Position numbers and translations under genes: made by a program
The notes under the pieces: model-generated
The model's database searches: none
What the model was told of the DNA's origin: nothing
What the model saw: the letters and a program-made list of their open reading frames with translations, nothing else
In this document: piece after piece, positions 6,294 through 6,299 of the stretch
Layout: every line of letters begins with the position of its first letter
Numbering within the stretch: the first letter of the stretch is position 1
Origin: Thioalkalivibrio sp.
GTDB lineage: Bacteria; Pseudomonadota; Gammaproteobacteria; Ectothiorhodospirales; Ectothiorhodospiraceae
Reading direction: 5' to 3'
Length of the DNA stretch: 6,299 bases
NCBI GenBank assembly: GCA_007120155.1
Contig: SKOF01000513.1
Span: 1-6,299 of the forward strand

Positions 6294-6299
6294 TTCCCG

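Noticed and set aside
1..6299. Insertion sequences, CRISPR arrays, phage or attachment sites
   Set aside because: I saw no regularly spaced repeats, transposase or integrase motifs, or terminal inverted repeats. The tRNA 3' end is not repeated elsewhere in the window, so there is no sign of an integrated element at tRNA-Leu.

Overview
The window looks like chromosomal DNA from a high-GC gammaproteobacterium. The Ectothiorhodospiraceae/Thioalkalivibrio-type sulfur bacteria are a reasonable guess. That guess rests on the RNase R sequence (very close to the E. coli protein along its length), the rnr-rlmB order, strong GC bias at third codon positions, and an octaheme cytochrome of the tetrathionate reductase family. 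The taxonomic call is inference.

Layout, left to right. Positions 1-964 (minus) carry the first 321 codons of a secreted multiheme cytochrome c with seven visible CXXCH sites. The gene runs off the left edge. Positions 965-1225 are its upstream region, with a candidate promoter, a tandem direct repeat and a possible structured leader. Positions 1226-1827 (minus) hold a wrecked TauD/TfdA-type Fe(II)/2-oxoglutarate dioxygenase: both ends of the catalytic core are recognisable, but in different frames and with a central segment missing. Positions 1833-2573 (minus) are rlmB and 2583-5171 (minus) are rnr. These three reading frames are tightly packed, with gaps of 9 and 5 nt, and probably form one transcript. 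Positions 5172-5284 are a divergent promoter region. A tRNA-Leu(CAG) gene with encoded CCA (5285-5371, plus) has a strong sigma70-like promoter with a GC-rich discriminator. Positions 5514-6293 (minus) are a complete FabG-like short-chain dehydrogenase, convergent with the tRNA.

Functionally, the middle is housekeeping: RNase R degrades structured RNA and takes part in rRNA quality control, RlmB methylates 23S rRNA, and the tRNA reads CUG. The left flank is accessory respiratory metabolism, probably periplasmic reduction of a sulfur or nitrogen oxyanion. The right flank is a generic NAD(H)-type oxidoreductase of unknown substrate. I see no convincing undescribed multi-gene system here. The items most worth a second look are the partial octaheme cytochrome with its leader region and the dioxygenase pseudogene attached to the rnr-rlmB operon.
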